Assembly (NCBI GenBank): GCA_937883885.1
Contig: CAKZXL010000947.1
Coordinates: forward strand, 1 to 43,925
DNA from: an uncultured Aquincola sp.
Lineage (GTDB): Bacteria; Pseudomonadota; Gammaproteobacteria; Burkholderiales; Burkholderiaceae
DNA: 43,925 nucleotides
Direction of reading: 5' to 3'
Made by a program: the position numbers and the translations under genes. The notes beneath the pieces are model-generated. The model was not told the DNA's origin. It saw only the letters and a list, made by a program, of their open reading frames with translations, and made no database searches. This document shows, piece by piece, positions 25,049 to 32,946 of the stretch (positions are counted from its first letter, which is position 1; every line of letters begins with the position of its first letter).

Positions 25049-26218
25049 ATGAGCCTCACCCATGCCTCCCCCCGCCCCTTCCATCTGCAGGTGCCGCAGG
25101 CCGACCTGGACGAGCTGCAGCAGCGCCTGGCCCGCACCCGCTGGCCTGATGAGCCGCCGGGCGAAGCGCCCTGGTCCAGCGGCACCGACCTGCAATGGCT
25201 GCAGTCGCTGGTGGCGCACTGGCAGCACCGCTTCGACTGGCGCGCGCAAGAGGCACGGCTCAATGCCTGGCCGCAGTTCAAGTGCGCGGTGGGCGACATT
25301 GACCTGCATGTCCTGCACGCCCCCGGTGAAGGCCCGCGGCCGATGCCCTTGCTGCTGTTGCATGGCTGGCCGGGCTCGGTGTTCGAGTTCATGGACCTGC
25401 TGCCTTTGCTCACCCAGCCCTCCCGCTTCGGCGGTGATGCGGCCGATGCCTTCACCGTGGTGGCGCCCAGCCTGCCGGGCTACGGCCTCTCGTTCACGCC
25501 CGGCCAGCGCCGCATCGGCATCGATGGCATGGCCGAGGCGATGGCCACGCTGATGAACGATGTGCTGGGCTACCCACGCTTTGGCGCGCAGGGCGGCGAC
25601 TGGGGCGCGTCCGTGGCCGCGAGACTGGGCTACGCGCATGCACCGCTGCTGCACGGCATCCACCTCAACCTGATGCCGCTGCAGCGAGAGCCTGCGCACG
25701 TGACCGGCGACAGCGAAGAAGAGCGCCGCTACCTGGCCGACTTGCGCCGCTGGCTGGCCGAAGAAACCGGCTACAGCGCGCAGCAGTCCACCCGGCCGCA
25801 GACGCTGGCTTATGCGATGACGGATTCACCCGTGGGCCTGGCCGCCTGGATCGGCGAGAAGTTCCGCGCCTGGTCGGACTGCGGCGGCGACGTGCACCGC
25901 GTGTTCAGCCCCGATGCGCTGCTGGCCGACATCTCGCTGTACTGGTTCACCGGCGCCATCGGCTCCTCGTTCTGGCCCTACTACGCGCGGCGGCGCGATG
26001 GCTGGCCGGTGCCCGAAGGCGCCACGGTGGACGTGCCCACCGGCTATGCCGAGTTCCCGGCCGAGATCGTGCGGCCGCCCCGCAGCCTGGCGGCCCGCAC
26101 CTTCACCAACATCCAGCGCTGGCAGCCGATGCCGCGCGGCGGGCACTTCGCGGCGATGGAGCAGCCGCAGGCGCTGGCCGAAGAGGTGCGCGCCTTCTTC
26201 CGGCCCTTGCGGTCTTGA
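25049..26218 (+). CDS. Epoxide hydrolase (EHN domain plus alpha/beta hydrolase)
   Basis: 389 residues. An N-terminal EHN domain (about residues 8-95, with WPDEPPGEAPWSSG) precedes an alpha/beta-hydrolase core. The oxyanion-hole motif is HGWPGS (105-110), the nucleophile is Asp184 in GAQGGDWGAS, and the catalytic histidine is His366 in PRGGHFAAMEQP. The lid carries tyrosines (YWFTGAIGSSFWPYYARR) that could activate the epoxide. It would convert an epoxide to a vicinal diol without cofactor. There is no clear ribosome-binding site at ATG 25049, and the frame is open far upstream on this strand, so the start is moderately sure. It is the only rightward gene in this region, divergent from the catabolic operon and likely under the same control. 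Confidence 0.88.
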   Translation: MSLTHASPRPFHLQVPQADLDELQQRLARTRWPDEPPGEAPWSSGTDLQWLQSLVAHWQHRFDWRAQEARLNAWPQFKCAVGDIDLHVLHAPGEGPRPMPLLLLHGWPGSVFEFMDLLPLLTQPSRFGGDAADAFTVVAPSLPGYGLSFTPGQRRIGIDGMAEAMATLMNDVLGYPRFGAQGGDWGASVAARLGYAHAPLLHGIHLNLMPLQREPAHVTGDSEEERRYLADLRRWLAEETGYSAQQSTRPQTLAYAMTDSPVGLAAWIGEKFRAWSDCGGDVHRVFSPDALLADISLYWFTGAIGSSFWPYYARRRDGWPVPEGATVDVPTGYAEFPAEIVRPPRSLAARTFTNIQRWQPMPRGGHFAAMEQPQALAEEVRAFFRPLRS

Positions 26219-26240
26219 TGCGCGGCGCTCAGCGCGGCGC

Positions 26241-27089
26241 TCAATCGGGCCGGTCCGCGAAGGCCAGCTCCACCTCGATCTGCCGCAGCTCGTCGCCGAT
26301 CAACGCCACCAGCTCGCGGTGGCGCTGCGGCGTGAGCTTGGCCGCGATGGACGCCACGCTGATGGCGCCGATGCCCAGCCGCGCGATGCGAAAGGCCAGG
26401 CCCACGCCGCCGATGCCCACCTCCAGGTTGTTCATCGTGAAGGCATGGGCCTGGCGGCGCGCCTGCTCGGCTTCCTTCAACAGGCGCTCGGCGTCCAGGC
26501 CCATCTCGGCATAACGCGTGGCATGGCGCCGGTGCAGCGCCAGCAGCTCGTCGCGCCCCAGCAGGCCCAGGATGGCGATGCCGCCGGTGCCAGTGCCCAG
26601 CAGCCGCCGCTGCCCGATCACCGTGGACAGGATGCGGATGGGGCTGGGCCCGTCTTCCCGGTGCGCGCAGTGCACATGGTCGCCTTCGCGCATCATCAGG
26701 AACACGGTGTCGCCGGTGCGGCGGGCCAGCCGTTTCATTGCGGGGCCGAAGCGCTGCAGCAGCGGCATCGGCTGCGTGAGCGTGGAAGCCAGCAGCAAGG
26801 CGGCCGGGCCCAGCCGGTACAGCCGGTGCTCGTCGCGGTCGACGAACTGCTGCTCCACCAGGCAGCTGAGCATGCGGTAGGCGGTCCCGCGGTCGATGCC
26901 CGACAGCAGCACCAGCTGCGACAGGCGGATGCCCGCATCCCCGTGCGCGGCCACCAGCTGCAGCAGCTCGAACGCCCGGCGTACCGACTGCGTGCCCTGC
27001 ACCGCGGCCGAAGCACCGGGCGCCGGCGGGGTGGCCGCGAGGCCGGCGCGGGCCATCGCGTCGAAGGCGAAGGAAGCGGCGGCGCCCAT
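26241..27089 (-). CDS. IclR-family transcriptional regulator
   Basis: 282 residues. The N-terminal winged helix-turn-helix (about residues 32-95: VQGTQSVRRAFELLQLVAAH, IRLSQLVLLSGIDRGTAYRML) is followed by the IclR effector-binding domain (LLGTGTGGIAILGLL, AFTMNNLEVGIGGVGLAF, GAISVASIAAKL). ATG 27089 shares one base with the Bug-receptor stop (TGATG), which favours translational coupling. It is the last gene of an SDR-Bug-IclR operon. It is a good candidate to bind the IclR-like palindrome at 24959-24973 and to sense a pathway intermediate, but neither is shown directly. Confidence 0.92.
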   Translation of the reverse strand: MGAAASFAFDAMARAGLAATPPAPGASAAVQGTQSVRRAFELLQLVAAHGDAGIRLSQLVLLSGIDRGTAYRMLSCLVEQQFVDRDEHRLYRLGPAALLLASTLTQPMPLLQRFGPAMKRLARRTGDTVFLMMREGDHVHCAHREDGPSPIRILSTVIGQRRLLGTGTGGIAILGLLGRDELLALHRRHATRYAEMGLDAERLLKEAEQARRQAHAFTMNNLEVGIGGVGLAFRIARLGIGAISVASIAAKLTPQRHRELVALIGDELRQIEVELAFADRPD

Positions 27090-28066
27090 CACGGCTCCAG
27101 GCGAATGTGCGCGTCCTGGATCACCTTGCCCCACAGGCCGGCCTGCTGTTTCACCAGCGCGGCGAATTCGTCCGGTGAAGAAGGCGCGGGCTCCACGCCC
27201 AGCTCGGCCAGGCGGCGCTGCACCGCCTCGGTGGCCAGCGCCTGCTGCAACGCCTTGTTGAGCCGCGCGATCACCGGCTTGGGCGTGCCGGCCGGCGCGA
27301 TCAGCCCCTGCCACGAGAAGGCCACGAAGTCGAGCACGCCGGCTTCTTCAAACGTGGGCACGTCCGGAAAGGCCGCCAGCCGCTGGGGGTACGACACCGC
27401 CAGCGCGCGCAGCTTGCCGCTTTTCACATAGGCCTGGGACGAGGCCGTGTCCACCAGCATGAACTGGATCTGCCCGCCCATCAGGTCTTGCAGCCCCGGC
27501 GCCGCGCCGCGGTACGGCACATGCGTGAACCTGACGCCGGTGCGCTGCTGCAGCTGCTCCATCGCCACATGGTTGGGGCCGCCGGTGCCGGGCGTGCCAT
27601 AGCTGAGCTTGCCGGGCTCCCTGCGGGCCAGTTCCAGCAGCTCCTTCAGGGTCTTGGCGGGCACCGCCGGGTGCACCAGCAGCGCATACGGAAAGCGCGC
27701 AAAGCCGCCGACCAACTCGAAGTCGCGCTCGGGGTTGTAGGGCAGCTTGGCATACAGGTGCTGGTTGAGCGCCAGCGTGGCGTTGTCGGCCGAACCCACG
27801 GTCAGCCCGTCGGGCCGGGCGCGCGCCACTTCCTGCGCGCCCAGCATGGTGTTGGCGCCGGGCTTGTTGTCCACCACGATGACCTGCCCCAGCTGCTGCG
27901 CCATCGGCGCGGCCAGCGTGCGGGCGATCACGTCGGTGCCGCCGCCGGCGGCATAAGGCACCACCCAGCGCAAAGTGCCCGCTGGGGGGCCGTCGGCCGC
28001 GTGCGCCAGCACGGGCGCGGCGGCCAGGGCCATCGCGGCCAGGGTCTGCAGGACGAGGTGTTTCAT
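27089..28066 (-). CDS. Bug/TctC-family periplasmic solute-binding protein
   Basis: 325 residues. Signal peptide MKHLVLQTLAAMALAAAPVL with cleavage near AHAA. Bug hallmarks: LRWVVPYAAGGGTDVIART, VVDNKPGANTMLGAQ, LYAKLPYNPERDFELVGG, GGPNHVAMEQLQ, HVPYRGAAPGLQDLMGGQ, FPDVPTFEEAGV. Close in design to the receptor at 10675-11655 (shared LYAKLPYxPERDF and GGPNH blocks), so the two are probably diverged paralogues with related ligands. The ATG overlaps the SDR stop by four bases and has AGGAG eight bases upstream. No TctAB genes are adjacent. Confidence 0.93.
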   Translation of the reverse strand: MKHLVLQTLAAMALAAAPVLAHAADGPPAGTLRWVVPYAAGGGTDVIARTLAAPMAQQLGQVIVVDNKPGANTMLGAQEVARARPDGLTVGSADNATLALNQHLYAKLPYNPERDFELVGGFARFPYALLVHPAVPAKTLKELLELARREPGKLSYGTPGTGGPNHVAMEQLQQRTGVRFTHVPYRGAAPGLQDLMGGQIQFMLVDTASSQAYVKSGKLRALAVSYPQRLAAFPDVPTFEEAGVLDFVAFSWQGLIAPAGTPKPVIARLNKALQQALATEAVQRRLAELGVEPAPSSPDEFAALVKQQAGLWGKVIQDAHIRLEP

Positions 28067-28881
28067 GCCGGTGTCTCCTGGGGGTGGTTGTGATCGAAGG
28101 CAGGCCGCACGCCGCCGAAGGTGCCCCAGGAGCCGGCCACCAGCCAGCCGGCGTCCACCGGCAGGTTGATGCCCGTGACCATCTGGGCCTCGTCGGACAG
28201 CAGGAACACGATGGCCGCGGCGATGTGCTCGGGCCGTATCAGCACGCCCAGCGCGCTGTTGGCCTTGAGCTTCTCGGGGTCGCGCAGGCCCTTGTCGATC
28301 TGGCTTTGCAGCGCCGCCGTCACCGTGTAGCCGGGCGAGACGGTGTTGACCCGCACGCCGCTGCGGCCCCACTCGGCCGCCAGGCTTTCGCCCAGGCTGA
28401 TGACGCCGGCCTTGGCCGGTGAATAGGCATGCAAGGGCATCGAGCGCATGCCCGCCACCGAGGCGATGTTGACGATGGCGCCGCCACCGCGGCGGGCCAT
28501 CGCGCTGCCGAATTCGGCGCAGCAGGCATAGGTGCCTTCCAGGTCCACCGCCACCACCTGGCGCCACTGCGCATGCGCCAGCGCATCGGGCGGCAGGGGG
28601 TCCTGCACGATGCCGGCGCAGTTGACCAGGCGGTCGACGTGCAGGCCCTCGGTCTGCAGCTGGCGGCGCAAGGCGGCCACGGCTTCGCGGTCGGTCACGT
28701 CCAGCGTTTCGCCGCGCACGCCCAGTCGGGCGGCGGTGTCGGCGGTGCGGCCGGGGTGCAGGTCGGCCACCACCACGGTGGCGCCCAGGGCCTGCAGCCG
28801 CTCGGCACAGGCCAGGCCGATGCCGCTGGCACCGCCGGTGACGAGGGCGACGCGGCCGGAAAAATCAGGGGAGTACGGCAT
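28063..28881 (-). CDS. Short-chain dehydrogenase/reductase (SDR)
   Basis: 272 residues. TGGASGIG cofactor motif, Asp in VVVADLHPG (NAD preference suggested), NCAG motif in LVNCAGIVQD, catalytic Ser in NIASVAGMRSM, Tyr/Lys in HAYSPAKAG, and the C-terminal MVTGINLPVDAGWLVAG. It is the first gene of the SDR-Bug-IclR operon. The third SDR in the region; together with the two in the main operon it suggests several alcohol/ketone steps on one substrate. The specific substrate is unknown. Confidence 0.9.
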   Translation of the reverse strand: MPYSPDFSGRVALVTGGASGIGLACAERLQALGATVVVADLHPGRTADTAARLGVRGETLDVTDREAVAALRRQLQTEGLHVDRLVNCAGIVQDPLPPDALAHAQWRQVVAVDLEGTYACCAEFGSAMARRGGGAIVNIASVAGMRSMPLHAYSPAKAGVISLGESLAAEWGRSGVRVNTVSPGYTVTAALQSQIDKGLRDPEKLKANSALGVLIRPEHIAAAIVFLLSDEAQMVTGINLPVDAGWLVAGSWGTFGGVRPAFDHNHPQETPA

Positions 28882-28934
28882 GGGGCAACTGCAAGGTGGA
28901 ACGACAGGGCGCTGCCCGTCGCCGGGCCTGCGCG

Positions 28935-28946
28935 CTGGCGCGCCAG
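28935..28946. repeat. Perfect 12-base dyad between GntR and SDR genes
   Basis: CTGGCGCGCCAG is a perfect palindrome in the 96-base gap upstream of the SDR-Bug-IclR operon. It could be an operator or a small hairpin. In DNA this GC-rich such dyads also arise by chance, so this is only a pointer. Confidence 0.25.
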
Positions 28947-28977
28947 GGGCCTGGGGCGGGGCGACGAAGGGCGGTGT

Positions 28978-29739
28978 TCAGCCGGGGCCGCAGGGCACGG
29001 CGGCCAGCGGCGGCGCGGCACGGGCGCTGGCCACGATGCCGGGCCAGTGCTGGCGGATGACCTGGGCGGCTTCGTGGATGTGCTCGCGCATCAGCATCTC
29101 GGCCCGCAGGCCCTGGCCCTGGCGCATCGCGTCCAGCATGCGCACATGGGCGTCGTGCGAGCGGCGCACGATGTCCCGGTCGCCCCACAGCACCATGCGG
29201 TCGGAGGCGATCGGCATGTCGTTGGCCCGGTGCACGAAGCTGCCCAGCATCTGGTTGCCGCTGGCCGCCAGGATGGCGTTGTGGAACTCGACGTTCATGC
29301 GGCTGTAGGCCGCATGGTCCTGCGGCGCCAGGCGCACGCCGGCCGTCACCCGCTCACCCAGCGCGACGCAGGCCTGCATGCGCGCCGCCAGTTCCACGGG
29401 CAGCCCACGCTCGGCCGCGCGACGGCAGGCCAAGCCTTCCAGGCAGCCGCGCACTTCATACGCTTCCATCACTTCGTCGAGCGAAAACTCGCGCACCCAG
29501 TAGCCGCGGTGGGTGGCGTACAGCACCAGGCCCTGCTCCACCAGCGCCTTGAGCGCCGCGGTGACGGGCGTGCGCGAGGTGTTCATCGCCTCCGACAACG
29601 CCACTTCGGTCAGCCGCTGCCCGGGGCGGTAGACGCCGCTCAGGATGTCGTCGCGCAGCCGCGCAGTGACGGCGCCCAGCCGCGTGGCCGCACTGGCGGG
29701 TGGCCGGGACTCTGGAGGGTGGGCGGGGCGTGGCTGCAT
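28978..29739 (-). CDS. GntR-family (FadR subfamily, FCD domain) transcriptional regulator
   Basis: 253 residues. An N-terminal winged helix (LRDDILSGVYRPGQRLTEVA, then LSEAMNTSRTPVTAALKALVEQ in two segments) is followed by an all-helical FCD effector domain with the metal-site residues (MNVEFHNAI, then later His residues in HDAHVRML and MREHIHEAA). Members usually sense small carboxylates. ATG 29739 is chosen; a TTG at 29748 is in frame, and neither has a clear ribosome-binding site. The start codon overlaps a perfect palindrome (29738-29749), suggesting autoregulation. The gene is 96 bases upstream of, and in line with, the SDR-Bug-IclR operon. Confidence 0.92.
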   Translation of the reverse strand: MQPRPAHPPESRPPASAATRLGAVTARLRDDILSGVYRPGQRLTEVALSEAMNTSRTPVTAALKALVEQGLVLYATHRGYWVREFSLDEVMEAYEVRGCLEGLACRRAAERGLPVELAARMQACVALGERVTAGVRLAPQDHAAYSRMNVEFHNAILAASGNQMLGSFVHRANDMPIASDRMVLWGDRDIVRRSHDAHVRMLDAMRQGQGLRAEMLMREHIHEAAQVIRQHWPGIVASARAAPPLAAVPCGPG

Positions 29740-29749
29740 TGCATGCAAT
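29738..29749. promoter_or_regulatory. Palindrome overlapping the GntR start codon
   Basis: ATTGCATGCAAT is a perfect 12-base palindrome whose last bases include the GntR ATG. Its right half extends into GCATGCAATCG, which is repeated at 29849-29859, and CATGCAATCG recurs at 24974. A bound regulator here would block initiation, fitting autorepression. Confidence 0.45.
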
Positions 29750-29817
29750 CGGGTGGTGTGCAGCGATCATCCACCGCTGGGCGCCCTCCTCCGCTGCGGG
29801 CAAACCCGAGACAGTGC

Positions 29818-29828
29818 TCACGATGTGA
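29818..29828. promoter_or_regulatory. TCAC-GAT-GTGA dyad upstream of the GntR gene
   Basis: The 11-mer TCACGATGTGA is identical to the one at 24986-24996 in the main operon's promoter region. Here the flanks make GCTCACGATGTGAAC, nearly a full 15-base palindrome. It is 79 bases upstream of the GntR start, within the 165-base gap between the GntR gene and the AdeS-like kinase stop. Confidence 0.45.
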
Positions 29829-29848
29829 ACCTTGTGATCGACAGGCTG

Positions 29849-29859
29849 CATGCAATCGC
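29849..29859. repeat. Second copy of GCATGCAATCG
   Basis: An 11-base direct repeat of 29741-29751, 108 bases apart in the same orientation, both in the GntR upstream region. With the dyad at 29818-29828 it makes three candidate sites in this short gap. Confidence 0.35.
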
Positions 29860-29904
29860 AAGCCCACGCCCGTCATGCTCGCCACCTTCAGCCCGTGAAC
29901 CGGA

Positions 29905-30966
29905 TCAAGCCACGGGCCAGCGGATCTCGAAGCGTGTGCCACCGCGCCCCGTGGGCTGGCAGATGGCCTGGCCGCCATGGGCATGGGCAATCGCGGCCAC
30001 CACGGCCAGGCCCAGCCCGCTGCCCCTGTGCCCGTCCGGCGCATGGGCGGCGGGCTGGCGGCGGAAAGCGGTGAACACGTGGGGCGCCAGCGCCGGGTCG
30101 ATGCCGGGGCCTTCGTCTTCCACGCTCAGGCACACCTGGTCGCCTTCGCGCCGGCTTTGCACGGTGACGGCGCCGGCCACCGCATGCCGGCGTGCGTTGT
30201 CGATCAGCGCCAGCAGCGCCTGGCGGATGCGCATCGGGTCGCCACGCACCGTGCCGGCCTGCAGCACCGCCACCGCCTGCTGCCCGGCCGCGCGCAGCGT
30301 GGGTTCGCAGAAGTCCAGCAGGTCGCGCACCACCTCGTCCAGGTCGGCCTGGCGCAGATCCAGGTCCAGGTGGCCGCTTTCGGCCAGGCCCACCACGCGC
30401 ATGTCCTCGATCAGGCGCGCCAGGCCATCGACCTGCGTCAGCAGCGTCTGGAACAGCGCTTCCTGCGGCTCGAACACCCCTTCGGCCAGGCCTTGCAGCC
30501 GGCCCCGCAGGATGGTCACCGGCGTGCGCAGCTCATGCGCGATGGCCGCGTTCCAGAACTCCTGCTCGCGCGTCATGCGCTGCAGCTTGTCGGCCAGCTG
30601 GTTGAAATCGTCGGCCAGGGCGGCCGCTTCGGCCAGTGGGCGATCGCCCGCATCCGCCCGCGCCGACAGGTCGCCCTGCGCCACGCGGCGGATGCTGTCG
30701 GCCACGGAATGGAGCGGCACCAGAATGCGGTTGGACAGGTTGCGGCCCACCACCACCGCCAGCGCCACGCCCACCAGCGTGGTGCCGATCATCCACAGCC
30801 ATTCAGGCGCGGTGGGCACCGCGCTGCTGGCTTCGAAGTTCTCGGGCCAGTAGGTCTGCCAGAGGAAGAAGAAGGCGTAGGACGTGAGCAGCACCAGCAG
30901 GCTGACGCCGAAGGCGATGGCCATCATCGTGCGGGCGACCTGGCGGCTCAGCCCCTGCAGCTTCAC
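29905..30966 (-). CDS. AdeS-like sensor histidine kinase
   Basis: 353 residues, GTG start at 30966 overlapping the regulator stop by four bases (GTGA). Transmembrane segments at about 15-35 and 57-75 flank a short periplasmic loop. HAMP follows, then HisKA with His144 in WNAAIAHELRTPVTILRGR, and the ATPase domain with DNARRHA, VEDEGPGIDP and GSGLGLAVV. The stretch around the histidine and the following GRLQGLAEGVFEPQEALF closely matches Acinetobacter AdeS as I recall it. It should control phosphorylation of the regulator encoded just upstream and hence the divergent RND efflux operon. A longer upstream frame to 31104 lies inside the regulator gene and was rejected. Confidence 0.9.
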   Translation of the reverse strand: MKLQGLSRQVARTMMAIAFGVSLLVLLTSYAFFFLWQTYWPENFEASSAVPTAPEWLWMIGTTLVGVALAVVVGRNLSNRILVPLHSVADSIRRVAQGDLSARADAGDRPLAEAAALADDFNQLADKLQRMTREQEFWNAAIAHELRTPVTILRGRLQGLAEGVFEPQEALFQTLLTQVDGLARLIEDMRVVGLAESGHLDLDLRQADLDEVVRDLLDFCEPTLRAAGQQAVAVLQAGTVRGDPMRIRQALLALIDNARRHAVAGAVTVQSRREGDQVCLSVEDEGPGIDPALAPHVFTAFRRQPAAHAPDGHRGSGLGLAVVAAIAHAHGGQAICQPTGRGGTRFEIRWPVA

Positions 30967-31697
30967 TCGCCGTCCCCCAGCTTGTAGCCCACGCCGCGGA
31001 TGCCCACCGGCATGCCTTCGACGCCCAGCTCTTCCAGCTTCTTGCGCAGCTTGCTGACGTGGCTGTCCACCGTGCGCTCCAGCGCATCGCTTTCCGGCAG
31101 GCAATGGGCCAGCAGCTCGGCGCGGCTGAACACACGCCGCGGCGCCTGGGCCAGTTGCGCCAGCAGCTTGAACTCGGTCAGCGTGAGGGTCAGCCGATGG
31201 CGCCGGCCATCGACCGTGACGAAGGCTTCGTGGTGATCCAGGTCCACTTCCAGTGGCTCGGCGCGCAGCACCCGCGGCTGCACCCCGGCGCGTGAGCCGG
31301 CGCGGCGCAGCACCGCCTGCACCCGGGCCACCACCTCGGCGGCATTGAAGGGCTTGACCACGTAGTCGTCGGCGCCGATGCGCAGGCCGGTGAGCTTGTC
31401 TACGTCCTGGTCCATCGCCGTCAGCATGATGACCGGCGTGTCGCCGCGGTGGCGGATCTCCGACAGCACCTGCCAGCCGTCGACCCGCGGCATCTGCACG
31501 TCCAGCAGCACCAGGTCGGGCTTGAGCTGCAGGTGCAGCTCCAGCGCACGACGCCCGTCGGCCGCCAGCACGGTGCGCAGGCCGCCGCGGCGCAGGTACG
31601 CCTCCAGGATGGCCGCGATCTCCGGCTCGTCTTCCGCGATGAGAACCAGGGCCTGGACGCCCGCAGGCGCCCCGGCTGCAACAGGCAGGGTGGACAT
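30963..31697 (-). CDS. AdeR-like OmpR-family response regulator
   Basis: 244 residues from ATG 31697; ATG 31706 is an alternative, and neither has a strong ribosome-binding site. The receiver has Asp66 in LVLLDVQMPRVDGW, TPVIMLTAMDQDVDK and the Lys of DDYVVKPFN. The C-terminal OmpR-type winged helix ends with SDALERTVDSHVSKLRKKLE and RGVGYKLGDGE, which closely resemble AdeR as I recall it. It is divergent from the efflux operon, with a 102-base gap that holds a direct repeat fitting an OmpR-family site. In Acinetobacter, activating changes in AdeRS raise efflux; here only the architecture is visible. Confidence 0.92.
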   Translation of the reverse strand: MSTLPVAAGAPAGVQALVLIAEDEPEIAAILEAYLRRGGLRTVLAADGRRALELHLQLKPDLVLLDVQMPRVDGWQVLSEIRHRGDTPVIMLTAMDQDVDKLTGLRIGADDYVVKPFNAAEVVARVQAVLRRAGSRAGVQPRVLRAEPLEVDLDHHEAFVTVDGRRHRLTLTLTEFKLLAQLAQAPRRVFSRAELLAHCLPESDALERTVDSHVSKLRKKLEELGVEGMPVGIRGVGYKLGDGE

Positions 31698-31718
31698 GCG
31701 CGGCATGTTACGGGGCCC

Positions 31719-31736
31719 GTCTCCATCGAGTCTCCA
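31719..31736. promoter_or_regulatory. Candidate AdeR-like direct-repeat operator
   Basis: GTCTCCA occurs at 31719-31725 and again at 31730-31736, an 11-base period, or about one helix turn. On the minus strand it reads as tandem TGGAGAC. OmpR-family dimers typically bind tandem half-sites at this spacing. It lies between the regulator start (31697) and the adaptor start (31800). Confidence 0.5.
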
Positions 31737-31799
31737 CACAGGCTCGGCCCCGGGCGGACGCGGTCTTCGAACAATCCCGCGGTACCCCAGAAGATGCCC

Positions 31800-32933
31800 A
31801 TGACACCCGACGTACTGCCTGGCCCGCGCTGCCTGATCGCGCTGGCTTTCGCCCTGCTGGCCGCCTGTGGCGGCCAGGAGCCCGCCGCCACCGCTGCCGC
31901 TGCGCCCGCGCCGGTGGTGGCGGTGACCACCGTGCAACCCGCCCGCCTGCAGATCACGCAGGACCTGCCCGGCCGCGTGGCCCCGGTGCGCATCGCCGAG
32001 ATCCGCCCGCAGGTCAGCGGCATCGTGCGGCGCCGGCTGTTCGAGCAGGGCAGCGAGGTGCGTGCCGGCCAGGCCTTGTTCCAGATCGATCCGGCCGCGT
32101 TCCAGGCCGAGGTGGACACGGCGGCCGCCACGCTGCAGCGCGCCGAGGCCACGTTGGCCCGCGCCCGCACGCAGGCCGAGCGGCTGCAGCCGTTGATGGC
32201 GGCCGATGCCGTGAGCGGGCAGGCGATGGACGATGCCGTGGCCCAGCAGGCCCAGGCCGCCGCCGACGTGGCGCAGGCCCGCGCCAGCCTGGCGCGCAAG
32301 CAGCTGGACCGCCAGTTCGCGCGGGTGACCGCACCGATCGCCGGCCGCATCGACCAGGCGCTGGTGACCGAGGGCGCCCTGGTGGGCAGCACGGACGCCA
32401 CGCCGATGGCCCGCCTGCAGCAGATCGACCAGGTGTACCTGGACCTGCGCCGCCCTGCGGCTTCGGCGGACCTGGCGCGCGATGCGCTGCAGGCGCCGCA
32501 GGCCGTGACCCTGCTGCGCAGCGACGGCGAGCCTGACGCCACCCAGGGCCGCCTGCTGTTTGCCGGCGAGACGGTGGACGCCGGCACCGGCGACCGGCTG
32601 CTGCGCGTGCTGGTGGACAACCCCCGGCGCACGCTGCTGCCGGGCATGTTCGTGCGGGCACGCGTGACGCTGGCCGTGCATGCGCAGGCCCTCACCGTGC
32701 CGCAGCAGGCGGTGGTGCGTGTGGCCGGCCAGCCGCAGCTGTGGCTGATCGACGAGCAGGGGCAGGCACGGCGCCGCGCGGTGCAGCTGGGTGAGCTGGT
32801 CGATCGCCGCTACCACGTGCTGTCCGGCCTGGCCGCCGGTCAGCAGGTGGTGGTCGAGGGCATGGAGCGCCTGTCCGAAGGTGCCACCGTGACCGCCCGC
32901 GACTGGCAACCGGCCGACGCGGTCGCCCGCTGA
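31800..32933 (+). CDS. RND efflux periplasmic adaptor (membrane fusion protein, lipoprotein)
   Basis: 377 residues from ATG 31800, with AGAAG six bases upstream; ATG 31794 is an alternative. The lipobox LLAAC at Cys23 predicts lipidation and inner-membrane anchoring. The biotinyl-lipoyl-like half motifs (VRIAEIRPQVSGIVRRRLFEQGSEVRAGQ, in two segments) flank an alpha-hairpin. The FARVTAPIAGRIDQALVTEGALV block, a beta-barrel and the membrane-proximal domain (VPQQAVVRV...LVDRRYHVLSGLAAGQQVVVEG) follow. It links the RND pump to the outer-membrane channel. First gene of the efflux operon, 13 bases before the pump gene. Confidence 0.94.
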   Translation: MTPDVLPGPRCLIALAFALLAACGGQEPAATAAAAPAPVVAVTTVQPARLQITQDLPGRVAPVRIAEIRPQVSGIVRRRLFEQGSEVRAGQALFQIDPAAFQAEVDTAAATLQRAEATLARARTQAERLQPLMAADAVSGQAMDDAVAQQAQAAADVAQARASLARKQLDRQFARVTAPIAGRIDQALVTEGALVGSTDATPMARLQQIDQVYLDLRRPAASADLARDALQAPQAVTLLRSDGEPDATQGRLLFAGETVDAGTGDRLLRVLVDNPRRTLLPGMFVRARVTLAVHAQALTVPQQAVVRVAGQPQLWLIDEQGQARRRAVQLGELVDRRYHVLSGLAAGQQVVVEGMERLSEGATVTARDWQPADAVAR

Positions 32934-32946
32934 AAGAGGGTCCGAC

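Noticed and set aside
21788..26218. A 1476-codon plus-strand open frame opposite the liv genes that runs into the epoxide hydrolase
   Set aside because: Only the part from 25049 has protein-family similarity. The rest is His/Gln/Arg-rich translation typical of the opposite strand of GC-rich genes.
10675..28066. The two Bug receptor genes as a recent duplication
   Set aside because: They share family blocks but differ in signal peptide and through most of the sequence, so they are diverged paralogues rather than a fresh repeat.
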